Under the pieces are notes generated by a model that ran no database searches, was not told the origin of the DNA, and saw only the letters and a list, made by a program, of their open reading frames with translations. A stretch of 64,000 nt of DNA from Paraburkholderia phenazinium. Its GTDB lineage: Bacteria; Pseudomonadota; Gammaproteobacteria; Burkholderiales; Burkholderiaceae. Below, one piece after another: positions 51,427 to 59,891 of this stretch. The position numbers were made by a program, and so were the translations under genes. The DNA lies in assembly GCF_900142845.1 (NCBI RefSeq), contig NZ_FSRU01000002.1, forward strand, positions 992,001-1,056,000, written 5' to 3'. Within the stretch, counting starts at the first letter, position 1. Each line of letters starts with the position of its first letter.

Positions 51427-52584
51427 ATGAAAAAACTCATCGCCTCGTTCGCGGTGGTGCCGGCCCTGTCCGCCGGCGTCGCCCATGCCCAAAGCAGCGT
51501 AACGTTGTACGGCGTGATCGACACCGCGCTGGTGTACGCCAACAACAGCGGCGGCAAAAGCCTCTATGAAATGAACAGCAGCAATGTACTGGGCAATCGC
51601 TGGGGGCTGCGCGGCAGCGAAGATCTTGGCTCGGGCCTCAAGGCGGTATTCCTGCTGGAAAATGGCTTCGCTTCGAACACGGGGCGCTTTCAGCAAGGCG
51701 GCGATGAATTCGGCCGCCAGGCCTATGTCGGGCTGTCGTCCGACCGCGCGGGTACCGTGACGCTGGGTCGCCAGTACGACGCCGTTGTCGATTATGTGTT
51801 GCCGTATATCGCCGGCGCGCAATGGGCCACTTACCTGGGCGGCCATCCGGGCGATCTGGACAACACCAACAACGACTACCGTTCGAACAACTCGATCAAG
51901 TACACCAGCCCGAACTACTCAGGTTTCCGGTTTGGCGGCCTGTACAGTTTCGGCGGCGTGGCGGGGCAATTCAGCGAAAACCAGATCTGGTCGCTGGGTG
52001 CGGGTTATGTGCGCGGCCCCTTGAGCCTGGGTGCGGCCTACGTGAACATCAAGAATCCTAACTTCTCGTACTTCGGCAATAACTCGACGTCCAGTTCGAC
52101 GGGCAACAACATGACCGGCAGCCTTGTTTACTCGGGCTACGCGTCGGCGGGATCGGAGCAGATCTTCTCCGCGGGCGGCAACTACACGCTGGGCGCGGCC
52201 ACGGTCGGCCTCGTCTATAGCAACACGCAGTTCAGGCAACTGGGCGCCGACGCCAGCCTGAACCCGGAAGGCTATAGCGGCTCGGAGAAATTCCATAACG
52301 CCGAGGTGAACTTCAAGTATCAGTTGAACCCGTTCGTCCTGCTTGGTGCGTCCTATGACTACACCAAGGGCTACGGCGTCAACAGCGTCACGTATCAGCA
52401 GGGCGATCTTGGCGCAACCTACATTCTTTCGAAGCGCACCCAGCTTTACGTCGTGGAGATCTATCAGCGCGCATCGGGAACCGACTCGTCCGGCAAGGCA
52501 GCCGTGGCCAATATCAACGGCTTGAGCGCGTCGTCGACGCCTAACCAGCTCGCGACCCTGGTGGGGATCACTCATCGCTTCTGA
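51427..52584 (+). CDS. Gram-negative porin (OmpC/Burkholderia type)
   Basis: 385 residues. The signal peptide is MKKLIASFAVVPALSAGVAHA. The mature start QSSVTLYGVIDTALVYANNS is the standard opening of Burkholderiales 16-strand trimeric porins. The constriction-loop region (YDAVVDYVLPY) follows GRQ, and the C-terminus ends with the terminal Phe after THR needed for outer-membrane assembly. It starts 44 bases after the MHS transporter and probably gives the same solute a way through the outer membrane. Confidence 0.93.
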   Translation: MKKLIASFAVVPALSAGVAHAQSSVTLYGVIDTALVYANNSGGKSLYEMNSSNVLGNRWGLRGSEDLGSGLKAVFLLENGFASNTGRFQQGGDEFGRQAYVGLSSDRAGTVTLGRQYDAVVDYVLPYIAGAQWATYLGGHPGDLDNTNNDYRSNNSIKYTSPNYSGFRFGGLYSFGGVAGQFSENQIWSLGAGYVRGPLSLGAAYVNIKNPNFSYFGNNSTSSSTGNNMTGSLVYSGYASAGSEQIFSAGGNYTLGAATVGLVYSNTQFRQLGADASLNPEGYSGSEKFHNAEVNFKYQLNPFVLLGASYDYTKGYGVNSVTYQQGDLGATYILSKRTQLYVVEIYQRASGTDSSGKAAVANINGLSASSTPNQLATLVGITHRF

Positions 52585-52617
52585 AGCGTTCTGAAGCGAC
52601 AAGGCGTGCAAGGCGTG

Positions 52618-52649
52618 CGATAGAGCGAAGGCCTCGCTTCGCTCTATCG
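52618..52649. terminator. Hairpin between convergent porin and MFS genes
   Basis: A 13-bp perfect stem (CGATAGAGCGAAG / CTTCGCTCTATCG) with a 6-base loop, 34 bases after the porin stop and 57 bases beyond the stop of the converging transporter gene. There is no T-run on either strand, but stem length and position fit a bidirectional terminator. Confidence 0.6.
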
Positions 52650-52705
52650 GGCCGCGAGTCGCGGCGTGATGCGCATGGGCGGAGCGGCGAACGTTTCTCC
52701 GCCTG

Positions 52706-54001
52706 CTACGCCCGCGCCGCGCGTACCAACTGCGCGTTCGCGCGACGCTCGGCCAACGCCGGGCGCACCAGACTCCAGATCAACGCGGCGCCAATCAGAT
52801 CGCCCAAACCGAGCGCAACAAAGAACGGCGCATAACCGATCGTCGCCACCAGCGCGCCCATCACGAGCGTGAAGCCCAGGTTGCCGATCCCCGCGGAGAG
52901 CGCCGCGAAGCCCGTGACCGTGGCCACTTCATGACGCGGGAACAGGTCGGCCGACATCGAAATCACCGTCACGGACAGCGTCTGGTGCGCAAAGCCGCCG
53001 AGGCACAGCAGGAAGATCGCCATACCCGGCGACTTCACATAGCCGACGCCGGCCATCGCCGTCATCAGCAACGCCGCGCCCGTGACGACGACCCGCTTGC
53101 CATTGACAATCGACAGGTTGAAGCGCCTGTTCAGCAGGAACGATACCGAACCGCCCATCAGGCAGCCGATATCCGCCGCGACGAACGGCAACCACGCCGT
53201 CATCGCAATCGCCTTCAGATCGAAACCGCGCGCCTGATGCAGATACAGCGGCATCCAGAACACCAGCGTGCCCCACACCGGATCGGCGAAGAAACGCGGC
53301 AGCGCGATGCCCCAGAAGTTGCGCGAGCCGAAGATCTCGCGCAGGTTCGGCTTCGAACCGTCCTCGGCGAGACCGAGCGCCTTGCCGTCGACGATATGCG
53401 CGGCTTCCCGTTCGCTCAGCGCAGGGTGTGCACTGGGGTGACGATAGAAGGCGATCCACAACACCGCCCATACGAAGCCGATACCACCGGCGATCACGAA
53501 CGCGGTCTGCCAGTTGTAGCGCAGGATCGACCATGCGATCAGCGGCGGCGCGGCGATGGCGCCGACCGACGTGCCGATATTGAACACGCCCGCCGCAATC
53601 GCGCGTTCGCGCAGCGGAAACCAGAACGCCGCGAGACGCATGCCGGCCGGAATGAACGAGGCCTCGACGAGTCCGAGCATGCCGCGCAGCACGAACAGGC
53701 CCACCCAGCCGGTGGCGAAGCCGTGCGCCATGCAGATCGCCGACCATGCGAGACCGCACAGCAGGAAGCCGAAGCGCAGGCCGATGCGGTCCATCAGGTA
53801 GCCCGTGAGCGGACCGCCCAACGGATACATGACCAGAAACGCGCCGGTGATCCAGCCGTATTGCGCGGTGGAGATGTGCAGGCTCTGCATGACCGTCGGC
53901 GCGGCGACGCTCAACGAACTGCGCGCCAGATAGTTCATGACCGTGCCGAGCGACAGCAACGCGATCATCCACCAGCGCAGCCCTCTTACCTTGATTCCCA
54001 T
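52706..54001 (-). CDS. MFS transporter, anion:cation symporter (ACS) family
   Basis: 431 residues, 12 helices. The N-terminus RWWMIALLSLGTVMNYLARS is typical of hexuronate/glucarate/phthalate ACS carriers, and GYLMDRIGLRFGF is the loop 2-3 motif. It likely imports a sugar acid or aromatic acid anion. The start is ATG 54001 (GGAGAGAGAC upstream). The same frame stays open for 226 more codons, but that part is low-complexity and not conserved-looking. Two GntR-type palindromes lie upstream. Confidence 0.9.
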   Translation of the reverse strand: MGIKVRGLRWWMIALLSLGTVMNYLARSSLSVAAPTVMQSLHISTAQYGWITGAFLVMYPLGGPLTGYLMDRIGLRFGFLLCGLAWSAICMAHGFATGWVGLFVLRGMLGLVEASFIPAGMRLAAFWFPLRERAIAAGVFNIGTSVGAIAAPPLIAWSILRYNWQTAFVIAGGIGFVWAVLWIAFYRHPSAHPALSEREAAHIVDGKALGLAEDGSKPNLREIFGSRNFWGIALPRFFADPVWGTLVFWMPLYLHQARGFDLKAIAMTAWLPFVAADIGCLMGGSVSFLLNRRFNLSIVNGKRVVVTGAALLMTAMAGVGYVKSPGMAIFLLCLGGFAHQTLSVTVISMSADLFPRHEVATVTGFAALSAGIGNLGFTLVMGALVATIGYAPFFVALGLGDLIGAALIWSLVRPALAERRANAQLVRAARA

Positions 54002-54072
54002 GATGATGTCTCTCTCCGATCCGGATGTTGTTCCAGCCGCTCCGTATAAGCCGATACCGCTGCCGCCTCGGC

Positions 54073-54087
54073 AGACATCGTATGTCT
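54073..54087. promoter_or_regulatory. Inverted repeat upstream of the ACS transporter gene
   Basis: AGACAT-CGT-ATGTCT, 6-bp arms, 72-86 bases before the transporter ATG. The ATCGTAT core resembles FadR-type GntR operators, which often control sugar-acid transporters. The regulator is not in the window. Confidence 0.45.
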
Positions 54088-54218
54088 TGAAGATCGCTGG
54101 ATCAAGAAAGAGATCACGGGTGTTTACCCGCGGAGAGGCCACAACCACTGTCATACCGAAGATTCCCAGGTTTGTCGCACCTGCGCGATTCCGAATCACC
54201 TTGCATAAGACCCGCCAT

Positions 54219-54231
54219 GTTGTACGACAAC
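54219..54231. promoter_or_regulatory. Second inverted repeat in the ACS transporter upstream region
   Basis: GTTGT-ACG-ACAAC, 5-bp arms. Also compatible with a FadR-type GntR site; about 146 bases from the first. Confidence 0.4.
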
Positions 54232-54427
54232 TAGTAACATCTACCGTGTCAATCCACGCCCGGCGGCTTCGGCCCTGCCCCCGTCGCACGCCTCGATCCG
54301 CTTTAAATATCTCTTCACTTTCATGAACCCGTTGCGATAGGCCTCGCGTCATATCCTGCATCTCAGCGGACAACTCACGGCACTGCGCCGGTTGTCTCTC
54401 AGGCCTCACTCGCACGGAGATGAATCG

Positions 54428-54682
54428 ATGAAACGCATGACCCTTGCCGCCCTTGCCGGAATCCTGGTAACCAGCGCGGCCTTTGCCCAGACCCAACCCG
54501 GCAGCAACGACGCCACGACCAACGCGCAGCAGCAGCCGCAGCAGCAACAAGGCCAATGGGTACCCCCGGATGGTCAACCCATTGCGGGCAAGACGCGCGC
54601 CGAGGTGTACCAGGACCTGGTGCACGCCGAACAGGACGGCCAGCTCGCGTACCTGAACAGCACCTTGTACGCGCATCACTGA
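54428..54682 (+). CDS. DUF4148 exported protein
   Basis: 84 residues. Sec signal MKRMTLAALAGILVTSAAFA, then a Gln-rich linker (QQQPQQQQGQW) and the DUF4148 motif GKTRAEVYQDLVHAEQDGQL near the C-terminus. This small periplasmic family is common in Burkholderia, with many paralogs and no known function. The start is ATG 54428 (GGAG 8 bases upstream); twelve earlier codons are unsupported. Confidence 0.85.
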   Translation: MKRMTLAALAGILVTSAAFAQTQPGSNDATTNAQQQPQQQQGQWVPPDGQPIAGKTRAEVYQDLVHAEQDGQLAYLNSTLYAHH

Positions 54683-54773
54683 GTTGATTTAACCCTTCGT
54701 GCGATCGCGCGCCGCCCTGCTTTCAAGCGGCGCGCCGCTTCGCTCTCCCGTCTCTGTCGAACTACCGAACATC

Positions 54774-54932
54774 ATGAAACTGCGGACTTTCTACTTGCGC
54801 ATCGTGAAACTCGCCGTATGCGTCGCCGCGGGTGCGACGCTGTGCGGGTGCGCCTCATTGCATGGCACCCCTAACGGTCCTGGCGACTGCGTCGGTCCGC
54901 CGGATTACTGCACGCCGTTCTTCGGCTCGTAG
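54774..54932 (+). CDS. Small lipoprotein (52 residues)
   Basis: Starts at ATG 54774. Signal KLAVCVAAGATL is followed by the lipobox LCGC (Cys26) and a short mature part of 27 residues with a PPDYC segment and a second Cys pair. The frame extends upstream but without protein character. Function unknown. Confidence 0.65.
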   Translation: MKLRTFYLRIVKLAVCVAAGATLCGCASLHGTPNGPGDCVGPPDYCTPFFGS

Positions 54933-55099
54933 GCGAGCGTCGATGCGCGACGCGTCGCGGGCCCGGATGCGTCGCGCATGACTGCCGCCTTTTTGCAGCC
55001 CATACTTCAAAAACGTTTGACGACGAAATAGATTCGGACGTAGCATTTCGTCATGGCCAAGGGACAGACCCAGCGCCGCCAATCTCTTGAGGGATTCTC

Positions 55100-56137
55100 A
55101 TGAGCACGTTGTCCAGGCGCTTCGATGCGCTCATTTTCATTGGTCGTTTTCAGCCCCTGCATCGCGGTCACCTGGAACTGCTGCGGCGCGCGTTGAGTCT
55201 CGCGACCGAAGTCTGCATTCTGATTGGCTCAACCGACCGGCCTCGCACCGTCAAAGACCCGTTCTCGTTCGACGAACGGCGTCAGATGATCAGCTCGGTG
55301 CTGGCGGACGACGAGCGCGAGCGCGTTGCCATCGCCCCCCTGCAGGACTCCACGTATAACGACAGCGACTGGGTTCGCTGGGTCCAGGGCGCGGTCGCAG
55401 CGGAACTCGGCGACACGGCCGGCAAAAAGATCGGCCTGATCGGCCATGCGAAAGACAGCTCGTCGTATTACCTGCGCATGTTCCCGCAGTGGGAGCTGGT
55501 CGAGGTGGACGCCAACGAAGACATTTCCGCCACCGAGATCCGCGACCAGTTCTTTGCCGAACGCAGCAACAGCTTCGTGTCGTGGGCCGTGCCCGCGCCG
55601 GTGTTCGACTGGCTCGAGCAGTTCCGCACACGGCCCGAATTCCTGCAACTGAAATCCGAAGCGGAGTTCATTGCGGGCTACAAGAAAGCCTGGGCGGCCG
55701 CCCCCTACCCGGTCACCTTCGTCACGGTCGACGCGCTCGTCGTGCATTCCGGCCACATTCTGCTGGTGCGCCGCCGCAGCGAACCGGGGCGTGGCCTGTG
55801 GGCCTTGCCCGGCGGCTTCGTCGAGCAGGACGAGCGGCTCGAAGCGGCCTGCCTGCGCGAGTTGCGCGAGGAAACCGGCCTCAAGCTGCCCGAGCCGGTC
55901 ATGCGCGGCTCGCTGAAAGACCGCCAGGTGTTCGACCACCCGCAGCGTTCGGCGCGCGGCCGCACCATCACGCATGCCTTCCTGTTTCATTTCCCGGTTG
56001 GCGACCTGCCCCGCGTGAAAGGCAGCGACGACGCCGACAAGGCGCGCTGGGTGCCCCTGAACGTATTCGCGCAGATGCGCACGGTGATGTTCGAAGACCA
56101 CTTCGATATCGCCTACCACTTCCTCGGCAAACTTTGA
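55100..56137 (+). CDS. nadM: Bifunctional NMN adenylyltransferase / Nudix hydrolase
   Basis: 345 residues in two domains. Residues 1-180: archaeal-type NadM nucleotidyltransferase with GRFQPLHRGHLELL (HxxH ATP site) and SATEIRDQF (SxTxxR motif). Residues 205-345: a Nudix domain with a full box (GGFVEQDERLEAACLRELRE, continuing EETG). The fusion (as slr0787 of Synechocystis) makes NAD from NMN and hydrolyses ADP-ribose. It is followed 71 bases later by nadV, forming a two-gene nicotinamide salvage route. Confidence 0.95.
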   Translation: MSTLSRRFDALIFIGRFQPLHRGHLELLRRALSLATEVCILIGSTDRPRTVKDPFSFDERRQMISSVLADDERERVAIAPLQDSTYNDSDWVRWVQGAVAAELGDTAGKKIGLIGHAKDSSSYYLRMFPQWELVEVDANEDISATEIRDQFFAERSNSFVSWAVPAPVFDWLEQFRTRPEFLQLKSEAEFIAGYKKAWAAAPYPVTFVTVDALVVHSGHILLVRRRSEPGRGLWALPGGFVEQDERLEAACLRELREETGLKLPEPVMRGSLKDRQVFDHPQRSARGRTITHAFLFHFPVGDLPRVKGSDDADKARWVPLNVFAQMRTVMFEDHFDIAYHFLGKL

Positions 56138-56208
56138 TTCAGCGTTGATTCGTCCCACCCGCCGGGATAGACCCGGCGGCATCTCCACGGCATAGAGGAG
56201 CTCTAGCC

Positions 56209-57642
56209 ATGCAAGCCACCCCGCGCAGTTTCGCCGCCATCCTGTCCAATCCGATCCTCAACACGGACTCGTACAAGGCCTCGCACTACCTGCAATATCC
56301 GCCGCAAGCGTCCGCGATGTTTTCGTACATCGAATCGCGCGGCGGCCGCTATGAACGCACGCTGTTCTTCGGCCTGCAGATGCTGCTCAAGGAATATCTG
56401 TGCCGCCCGATTACCGGCGCGATGATCGACGAGGCCAAGGCCTTCTTCGCCGCGCACGGCGAGCCGTTCAACGAGGCCGGCTGGCGCTACATCGTGAATC
56501 AGTACGACGGCTACCTGCCGGTGCGGATTCGCGCCGTGGCGGAAGGCTCGGTGGTGCCGGCGCATAACGTGCTCGTCACCGTGGAGTGTGAGGATCCCGA
56601 AGTATTCTGGCTCGCCTCGTATCTCGAGACCATGTTGCTGCGCATCTGGTACCCCGTCACCGTGGCGACCCAAAGCTGGCACCTGCGCCAGACCCTCCGT
56701 CACTATCTGCAGAAGACCAGCGACGACCTGACGCAACTGCCGTTCAAGCTGCACGACTTCGGCGCACGCGGCGTGTCGAGCGCGGAGTCGGCGGCAATCG
56801 GCGGGGCGGCGCACCTGGTCAGCTTCATGGGTTCGGATACGGTGCTCGGCGTGGTGGCGGCCAACCAGTTCTATAACGAGCCGATGGCGGCTTTCTCGGT
56901 GCCGGCCGCCGAGCACAGCACGATCACGGCCTGGGGCCGCGACGGCGAAGCGGATGCCTATCGCAACATGCTGCGGCAGTTCGGCAAGGAAGGCGCGATC
57001 GTCTCGGTGGTCTCCGATTCCTACGACCTGTTCGCGGCCCTCGACGTGTGGGGCACGCAACTGAAGCAGGCGGTGATCGACTCGGGCGCCATGCTCGTGA
57101 TCCGGCCGGATTCGGGCGACCCGCTCACCATCGTGCTGCAAACGCTGCGCGCGCTGGACGAATCGTTCGGCTCGACGGTCAACAGCAAGGGGCGTCGCGT
57201 GCTCAATTACGTGCGCGTGATTCAGGGCGACGGCGTCAACGCCGAATCGATCGAAGCGATTCTCGCCGCGCTCGACGACGCCGGCTATGCCGCCGACAAT
57301 CTCGTGTTCGGCATGGGCGGCGCCCTGCTGCAACAGGTCAATCGCGACACGCAGCGCTTCGCCATGAAGTGCTCGGCCATCCGGATTGGCGCGACGTGGC
57401 AAGGCGTGTGCAAGGACCCGGTGACGGACGCCGGCAAGCGCTCGAAGAAAGGACGCCTCACCTTGCTGCGCAACCGCCGCACCGGCGAATACCGCACCGT
57501 CGAGTTGCCGCTGGCGTGGGACGATCATCGCGTCGAAGGCGAATGGGACGAGGCGCTCACCACGGTTTTCGAATCGGGCAAGCTGCGGGTCGACGACAGC
57601 TTCGCGACGATCCGGCTGCGCGCCCATGCGGACGAAGTCTGA
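56209..57642 (+). CDS. nadV: Nicotinamide phosphoribosyltransferase
   Basis: 477 residues, similar in length to human NAMPT. LNTDSYKASHYLQYPP is the N-terminal signature. The active-site region includes FGARGVSSAESAAIGG, the catalytic His in PAAEHSTITAWG, VIRPDSGDP (phosphate/ribose binding) and FGMGGALLQ. It joins nicotinamide and PRPP to NMN, which the upstream NadM-Nudix protein turns into NAD. A near-consensus AGGAG precedes the ATG. Confidence 0.95.
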   Translation: MQATPRSFAAILSNPILNTDSYKASHYLQYPPQASAMFSYIESRGGRYERTLFFGLQMLLKEYLCRPITGAMIDEAKAFFAAHGEPFNEAGWRYIVNQYDGYLPVRIRAVAEGSVVPAHNVLVTVECEDPEVFWLASYLETMLLRIWYPVTVATQSWHLRQTLRHYLQKTSDDLTQLPFKLHDFGARGVSSAESAAIGGAAHLVSFMGSDTVLGVVAANQFYNEPMAAFSVPAAEHSTITAWGRDGEADAYRNMLRQFGKEGAIVSVVSDSYDLFAALDVWGTQLKQAVIDSGAMLVIRPDSGDPLTIVLQTLRALDESFGSTVNSKGRRVLNYVRVIQGDGVNAESIEAILAALDDAGYAADNLVFGMGGALLQQVNRDTQRFAMKCSAIRIGATWQGVCKDPVTDAGKRSKKGRLTLLRNRRTGEYRTVELPLAWDDHRVEGEWDEALTTVFESGKLRVDDSFATIRLRAHADEV

Positions 57643-57734
57643 CCAACCGGGAGCGGCAACGCAGCTTGCGGCGCTCACCACCTCGCTAAAGTGAGCGCCG
57701 CGCGACAAGCTGAGGGTAACGGCACGCAGACGCC

Positions 57735-59666
57735 CTAGTCTGCGCGCCGCGCCGGCAACTGCAATAGCTGCGCGCCCTCCAGGATCTCGGCGGTCGAGCC
57801 GTTCCATTCGGCTTCGCGCATCGGCTCGGCCCGGCCGCCCAGATGCCGTTCGAGAAACGCCTCGGTGATCGCATTGAACGAGATGTTGTTCTCCGGCCGC
57901 GCGAAACCATGCCCTTCGTCCGGGAACAGAACGTAGGTCACGGGGATGCCGTTGGCCTTCATCGCGTCCGCCATCTGATCGCTCTCCGCACGCTTCACGC
58001 GCGGATCGTTGGCGCCTTGACCGATCAGGAGCGGCCGACGGATACGGTCGGCGCGATGCACGGGCGAGCGCTCGCGCAGCAGCGCAAGACCCGCTTCGGT
58101 CGACGGATCGCCGATAGCGCGAATCAGCTGGGTACGGAACGACTCCCAGTAAGGTGGAATGCTCGCCAGCAGCGTCTCCAGATTCGACGGTCCGACGATC
58201 GCCACCCCGCAGGCATAGGCCTCGGGGTTGCGCGTCATGCCGGCGAGCACCGCGTAGCCACCGTAACTCCCGCCCATGATCGCCACCCGCGATGGGTCCG
58301 CGATGCCCTTGTCGACGGCCCAGGCCACGGCATCGAGCAGGTCGTCGTCCATGCGGCGGCCCCATTCGCCGTCGCCGGCATTGACGAAGGTTTTGCCGAA
58401 GCCCATCGAGCCGCGAAAATTGACGCTCAGCACGCTATAACCGCGGTTTGCCAGCCATTGATGCTCGGCATCGAAGCCAAAGCCGTCGCGTCCCCACGGG
58501 CCGCCATGCACCAGCAACACGAGTGGTCCCGGCTGGTTCGCGCCTGCCGGCCGCGTGAGATAGGAGATCAGCTCGAGGCCGTCCCGCGACGGAATCACGA
58601 CGGGCTGCATGGGCACGAGCGGCGCACCGGCCAGTTCGGGGCGATGCTCGAACAAGGTGCGCAGCGTCTGCTGCTCGCGGTCGTACAGATAGGTTGTCGC
58701 CGGCCGGAGATCCGAGGCGGCGTTGATGACCCACAGCCGCTGGTCCTCGGTCCTTCCGCCGATGGACCAGTCGCCCAGTTGCTTGCCGTTGAGGAAATCG
58801 AGGTCGCGCTGGATATCGGTTGTGAGCGCAACATACTCCGGACGCTCCACGTAGACCGAGTAAGCCACCGGTTCGAGCGTGTCGGGATCCAGAATGAAAC
58901 CGAACAGATCGACGCGCGGGTGAGCGGCCACCACCCCGGTCGCGCCGCTGGCAAGATCGATGCGGGTCAGCGCCGCGGTGTCGCGGCCGCGGCTATCGAA
59001 CATGAATAGCGCCGTGCCGTCCGCGTTCAGGTGGCGTGGCCCAGATGTCCACGCCTCTTCCGGCGCGAAATGTGTCCATGGCGTCCATGCGCCTTCCGCA
59101 TTGCGCCGGTGCACCTCCAGAGTGCCGTCGCTTGCCGTGCGTGTCGCGAAGTGCGTCCGGTAGTGGCGGTCGGTGATAAAGCCCGAGAAATCCGTATTCT
59201 GTTCGACGAGGATGAGTTCGCCGGTTGCGAGGTCCAGCGTGTGCAGATCGAAATACTTCGGGTCGCGCTGATTCATCGCCACCAGAATGCGGTCGCGCAC
59301 GATTTTGCTCACGCGCTCGACGTGCACCGTCACGCCTTTGAACGGCGTCAGATTGCGTGCGGTCCCGGCTTCCACATCGACCACGTAGAGGTGGAAGTCT
59401 TCATTGCCGTCCACGTCCTGCTGATAGAAGAGCTGGCCTTCATAGGTCCAGCCGTGCATGCGGATGCCGCGCTTCGTATCGTTCGTGACCACCCGGGCAC
59501 GCGTCGGGTCGTCGACCGGCGCGACCCAGATATTCAGGACGCCGTTAAGGGGCGCAAGCCATGAGAGAAAGCGGCCGTCCGGACTGATATGCACGGAAGT
59601 GCGCTCCGGATTGCCGAACAGATGCGCGCGGGGAATGAGCGGAATATTCGCAGCGGTCGATGTCAC
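57735..59666 (-). CDS. S9-family prolyl oligopeptidase-like serine peptidase
   Basis: 643 residues, cytosolic. An N-terminal beta-propeller (HISPDGRFLSWLAPLNGVLN and later blades) is followed by an alpha/beta-hydrolase domain (about 390-643). The nucleophile is in MGGSYGGYA (Ser near 465), with Asp in GANDPRVKR (about 552) and His in DEGHGF (about 585). Members cleave short peptides or acylated peptides. The start is GTG 59666: GGAGGG lies six bases upstream, and the frame runs on upstream without support. Confidence 0.9.
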   Translation of the reverse strand: MTSTAANIPLIPRAHLFGNPERTSVHISPDGRFLSWLAPLNGVLNIWVAPVDDPTRARVVTNDTKRGIRMHGWTYEGQLFYQQDVDGNEDFHLYVVDVEAGTARNLTPFKGVTVHVERVSKIVRDRILVAMNQRDPKYFDLHTLDLATGELILVEQNTDFSGFITDRHYRTHFATRTASDGTLEVHRRNAEGAWTPWTHFAPEEAWTSGPRHLNADGTALFMFDSRGRDTAALTRIDLASGATGVVAAHPRVDLFGFILDPDTLEPVAYSVYVERPEYVALTTDIQRDLDFLNGKQLGDWSIGGRTEDQRLWVINAASDLRPATTYLYDREQQTLRTLFEHRPELAGAPLVPMQPVVIPSRDGLELISYLTRPAGANQPGPLVLLVHGGPWGRDGFGFDAEHQWLANRGYSVLSVNFRGSMGFGKTFVNAGDGEWGRRMDDDLLDAVAWAVDKGIADPSRVAIMGGSYGGYAVLAGMTRNPEAYACGVAIVGPSNLETLLASIPPYWESFRTQLIRAIGDPSTEAGLALLRERSPVHRADRIRRPLLIGQGANDPRVKRAESDQMADAMKANGIPVTYVLFPDEGHGFARPENNISFNAITEAFLERHLGGRAEPMREAEWNGSTAEILEGAQLLQLPARRAD

Positions 59667-59891
59667 TGGGTACCCTCCATGCGAAATGCGAATCGTGTGG
59701 GACTGCCTGAAGCAGAATAGCCCGAATTGCCCGTTGAGCAAACTGCCGGAGGGGACGTGAGTGCAGCCAGGCGAATGCGCGCGATGCCGAATGCATGGGC
59801 CGGCGGCGGCGAATTCAGCAGCGGCGTTAACAAAAGCGAAAAAAACCGTTACGCTCTCGCGTCGCTCGATACTTACGTCATAGACAGACCC
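59667..59891. other. Divergent region between the S9 peptidase and an exported protein
   Basis: 225 bases holding two divergent promoters that I could not place with confidence. No gene or notable repeat seen. Confidence 0.35.

Larger units (their letters stand above)
54002..54427. other. Divergent regulatory region
   Basis: 426 bases without a supported gene. It contains AGACAT-CGT-ATGTCT (54073-54087), GTTGT-ACG-ACAAC (54219-54231), and ordinary sequence up to the DUF4148 gene. Confidence 0.45.

Noticed and set aside
54002..54679. Upstream extension of the ACS transporter frame to 657 codons
   Set aside because: The added part is non-conserved in appearance, overlaps the DUF4148 gene and lacks a ribosome site. 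ATG 54001 is well supported.
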